The notes under the pieces: model-generated
Seen by the model: the letters and a program-made list of their open reading frames with translations, nothing else
Databases searched by the model: none
Told to the model about the DNA's origin: nothing
Program-made: the position numbers and the translations under genes
Source: Desulfovibrio desulfuricans
GTDB lineage: Bacteria; Desulfobacterota; Desulfovibrionia; Desulfovibrionales; Desulfovibrionaceae
Length of the DNA stretch: 64,000 nucleotides
Direction of reading: 5' to 3'
NCBI GenBank assembly: GCA_015062205.1
Contig: SUVB01000038.1
Location: forward strand, 1 to 64,000
Shown: positions 61,800-64,000 of the stretch, piece after piece
How the letters are laid out: every line of letters begins with the position of its first letter
How positions within the stretch are numbered: the stretch's first letter is position 1

Positions 61800-63152
61800 T
61801 CAGCGCAGTTCGCGCCCGACCACCTGAGCCAGTTCCTCGGCGTAGGCCTTGACCTTGGCCGGATTTTCGCCCTCCACCATGACCCGGCAGAGGGCTTCCG
61901 TGCCGGAATAGCGCAGCAGCACGCGGCCGCGCCCGGCCAGTTCCGCCTCGATTTTCGCCACGGCTTCGCCGATGGCCGGGCGTTCCTCAAAGGGCAGGCG
62001 TTTCTCCACCCGGACGTTGACGAGCGTCTGCGGGAAGGGCGTAAGCAGACCGGCCAGTTCCGAAAGGGGTTTGTCCTTTTCGCGCATGATGCGCAGAATC
62101 TGCAGCGCCGCCAGCAGCCCGTCGCCGGTGGTGCTGAAGCGGTGGAAAATCAGGTGGCCGGACTGTTCGCCGCCCAGCATGGCCCCCTCGCGGCGCATGG
62201 CCTCCATGACGTAACGGTCGCCCACCTTGGTGCGCAGCAGGGTGCCGCCGTGCTCCTTCATGAACAGTTCCAGCGCCATGTTGCTCATGGCCGTGGCCAC
62301 CAGCAGATTGCCGGGCAGCTCGCCCCTGGCCATCATGGCCTGCGCGCACATGGCCATGAGCTGGTCGCCGTCGAGGATGGAGCCGTGCTCGTCCACCACA
62401 ATGAGGCGGTCCGCGTCGCCGTCCAGGGCCAGGCCCACGTCGGCCCGCACTTCGCGCACCTTGGCCGCCACCACTTCCGGATACAGCGAGCCGCAGTGCT
62501 CGTTGATGTTGGTGCCGTCCGGGTCCGTGCCGATGCGGAAGACTTCCGCGCCCAACTCCTCCAGCGCCAGGGGGGCGACCTTGTAACTCGCGCCGTTGGC
62601 GCAGTCCACCACGATGCGCAGGCCCGAAAGCGTCAGCTGGGGCGGGAAGCAGCTCTTGGTGTAGACGATGTAGCGGCCCCCGGCGTCTTCGATTTTCTTG
62701 GCGCGGCCCACGCGCCGCGCGTCGGGATAGGGCCAGTTGAAATCCGGGTCCTGCACCATGGCGGCGATTTCGTCTTCCGTCTGGTCGGGCAGCTTGTAGC
62801 CGTCGGCGTCGAAGAATTTGATGCCGTTGTCGTGGAAGGGGTTGTGCGAGGCGGAAATAACCACGCCCAGATCAGCCCTCATGCTGCGCGTCAGAAAGGA
62901 TATGGCGGGCGTGGGCAGCGGCCCTGTCATGATGACGTACATGCCCGCAGCGCACAGCCCGGCTGTGAGGGCGGATTCAAACATGTAGCCCGAAAGCCGC
63001 GTATCCTTGCCGATGACGACCTTGTGCCGATGGTCGCCCCGGCGAAAACGCACCCCGGCCGCCAGCCCTAGGCGCAGGGCCACATCCACGGTCATGGGCG
63101 CATTGTTGACCGTGCCGCGCAGGCCGTCAGTGCCGAATAGACGTTCAGACAT
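61800..63152 (-). CDS. glmM: Phosphoglucosamine mutase
   Basis: A 450-residue enzyme of the alpha-D-phosphohexomutase family. The phosphoserine S102 lies in [17 protein letters not shown], the metal loop is [14 protein letters not shown], the sugar loop is [19 protein letters not shown], and the phosphate-binding loop is [17 protein letters not shown]. It turns glucosamine-6-phosphate into glucosamine-1-phosphate for peptidoglycan and lipopolysaccharide. It lies 100 bases behind a YbbR-like gene on the same strand, the common cdaA-ybbR-glmM arrangement. Confidence 0.95.
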   Translation of the reverse strand: MSERLFGTDGLRGTVNNAPMTVDVALRLGLAAGVRFRRGDHRHKVVIGKDTRLSGYMFESALTAGLCAAGMYVIMTGPLPTPAISFLTRSMRADLGVVISASHNPFHDNGIKFFDADGYKLPDQTEDEIAAMVQDPDFNWPYPDARRVGRAKKIEDAGGRYIVYTKSCFPPQLTLSGLRIVVDCANGASYKVAPLALEELGAEVFRIGTDPDGTNINEHCGSLYPEVVAAKVREVRADVGLALDGDADRLIVVDEHGSILDGDQLMAMCAQAMMARGELPGNLLVATAMSNMALELFMKEHGGTLLRTKVGDRYVMEAMRREGAMLGGEQSGHLIFHRFSTTGDGLLAALQILRIMREKDKPLSELAGLLTPFPQTLVNVRVEKRLPFEERPAIGEAVAKIEAELAGRGRVLLRYSGTEALCRVMVEGENPAKVKAYAEELAQVVGRELR

Positions 63153-63251
63153 GCCTTCTCCTCATGTTCATGGCCACACGTCCGGTTCATGGCCGCGCGC
63201 CCGGGGTCGCGCCGGCAGGCCCGGCGCGCGCCCACAGCCTGCCGCGGCGCG

Positions 63252-64000
63252 TCATTTTTTCCTGTGTATGACTGTAACTTCTTCCGCAAGCGGGTTCAAG
63301 AGCGTCATTCCTTCCGGCAGCTTGAAATGCAGGGGGGTTTTGGCGCTTTCGCCCGGCGGGATGTCGGGCAGGGCGACGGAAACCTCCATCTCATTGAGAT
63401 AGCGGCTGTTCTTGGCCAGGGCTTCCGGCACCTCCACCATCACGTCGATCTCCTGCGGCACCAGCTCGTACTGGCGGCGCGGGCCGCCCGCGAATTCCAC
63501 CTTGCAGCGCCGGGTCACCACCGTGCGGCCGCTGGTGATGGTGTACTGCACCTTCACCGAGGCGGGCACGGGCGTCACCAGACTGGGGGTGTCCAGGGCA
63601 ATGGTGCGGCGTACCGTGCTGCCTGCCGCCTTGGGGTCCAGCATGATGACCAGGGGCACGCCGGTAATCTCGGAAATGATCCTTTCCGGGCCGCGCAGCA
63701 GCACGGCGGCCGGAGTCACGCTGACGTTCTCCACGGTGAGCGCGCCGTTGCGCAGGGGGGATTCCACCACGGCCCGTATAGGCACGCTCCGCTCCATGAC
63801 GTTGTCGGCTTTGACCACAATGCGCGGGGGCTGCACGTCGATGAGCTCGAAAGCCCGCAGGCGCGCGTCCAGATGTTCCGCCGCAAGGGGCACGACGGTG
63901 GTGCCCTTCTTTATGGAAGAGAGGTCCACCGCCTGGCTGAGGTTGCGCTGCGTCACCGAGCGGAGCAGGGTTTCCGGCCCGCGCAGGCGCACGGTGACCT
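63252..64000 (-). CDS. YbbR-domain protein (CdaR-like), 5' end outside the window
   Basis: At least 249 residues, continuing without a stop to the right window edge, so the N-terminus (expected membrane anchor) is missing. Repeated YbbR units are seen: the segment SVTPAAVLLRGPERIISEIT, earlier ending as VRLRGPETLLRSVTQ, and a third unit later, each with the VRLRGPE/VLLRGPE turn. YbbR/CdaR proteins sit in the membrane, bind and modulate the diadenylate cyclase CdaA, and are often encoded before glmM, as here. The cyclase gene should lie just beyond the window. Confidence 0.85.
   Translation of the reverse strand, partial: VTVRLRGPETLLRSVTQRNLSQAVDLSSIKKGTTVVPLAAEHLDARLRAFELIDVQPPRIVVKADNVMERSVPIRAVVESPLRNGALTVENVSVTPAAVLLRGPERIISEITGVPLVIMLDPKAAGSTVRRTIALDTPSLVTPVPASVKVQYTITSGRTVVTRRCKVEFAGGPRRQYELVPQEIDVMVEVPEALAKNSRYLNEMEVSVALPDIPPGESAKTPLHFKLPEGMTLLNPLAEEVTVIHRKK

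Overview
The window looks like a chromosomal segment of a high-GC, anaerobic, sulfate-reducer-type proteobacterium, most likely Desulfovibrionaceae. The evidence is a GC-rich codon bias with very long antisense shadow frames, a six-gene Hyf/Ehr-type membrane complex, a glycine cleavage operon with split GcvPA/GcvPB, a MucR-type zinc-finger regulator, iron-sulfur flavoproteins, and lipopolysaccharide-sugar genes. Genus and species cannot be fixed without a database search.

Region 1 (about 1-17,750) is an accessory island beside a tRNA-Ala(CGC) gene. Its far left end holds a broken host-like reading frame. Next comes a lower-GC, Firmicutes-looking piece with an ArsR regulator, a radical SAM enzyme and a Y-family polymerase stub. 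Then come a MucR regulator, a Lar-like zinc protein overlapping a NYN protein, and a decayed stretch. After this lies a defence-type block. It contains an AT-rich AAA ATPase with a candidate C-terminal HEPN Rx4H motif, and, on the other strand, an apparently co-directional run of Phd/VapC toxin-antitoxin, nucleoside 2-deoxyribosyltransferase and a 1629-residue single-chain restriction-modification (ISP-like) enzyme. Next to the tRNA is a very AT-rich replication module (two excisionase-like HTH proteins, a DUF3987/YfjI-like protein, a YfjJ/inovirus-Gp2-like protein) whose gene content recalls the E. coli CP4-57 element. No integrase is visible.

Region 2 (about 17,750-29,000) is host backbone: a hotdog thioesterase, a Tim44-domain protein, and an operon that begins with a UDP-glucuronate decarboxylase-like gene and continues through HyfB-, HyfC-, HyfE-, HyfF- and HyfG-like subunits and a ferredoxin-NuoB fusion. 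The large subunit lacks the two CxxC nickel-binding motifs, which points to an Ehr (hydrogenase-related) complex rather than a hydrogenase. A TatD nuclease gene lies divergently.

Region 3 (about 29,100-37,000) holds gcvT-gcvH-gcvPA-gcvPB, then a convergent SNF2/SWIM helicase gene. Region 4 (about 37,000-43,400) has an orphan peptide-binding protein, an HxlR regulator divergent from an oxidoreductase/hydrolase/tautomerase/thioredoxin-fold cluster, and an Fe-S flavoprotein. Region 5 (about 43,500-52,260) holds a secreted protein of unknown function, the stringent-response enzyme RelA/SpoT, hldD, the dTDP-sugar genes rfbB-rfbA-rfbC, a putative HExxH protein and a Sfp-type phosphopantetheinyl transferase.

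Region 6 (about 52,260-64,000) starts with a 78-bp tandem repeat just downstream of dnaA. An AT-rich possible origin region lies upstream of dnaA. It is followed by an outer-membrane barrel protein, a fadL gene cut by an in-frame amber codon, priA, a soluble hybrid histidine kinase, galU, glmM, and a YbbR/CdaR-like gene that runs off the window. The sugar genes galU, glmM, rfbBAC, hldD and the UDP-glucuronate decarboxylase gene all supply activated sugars for the cell envelope.
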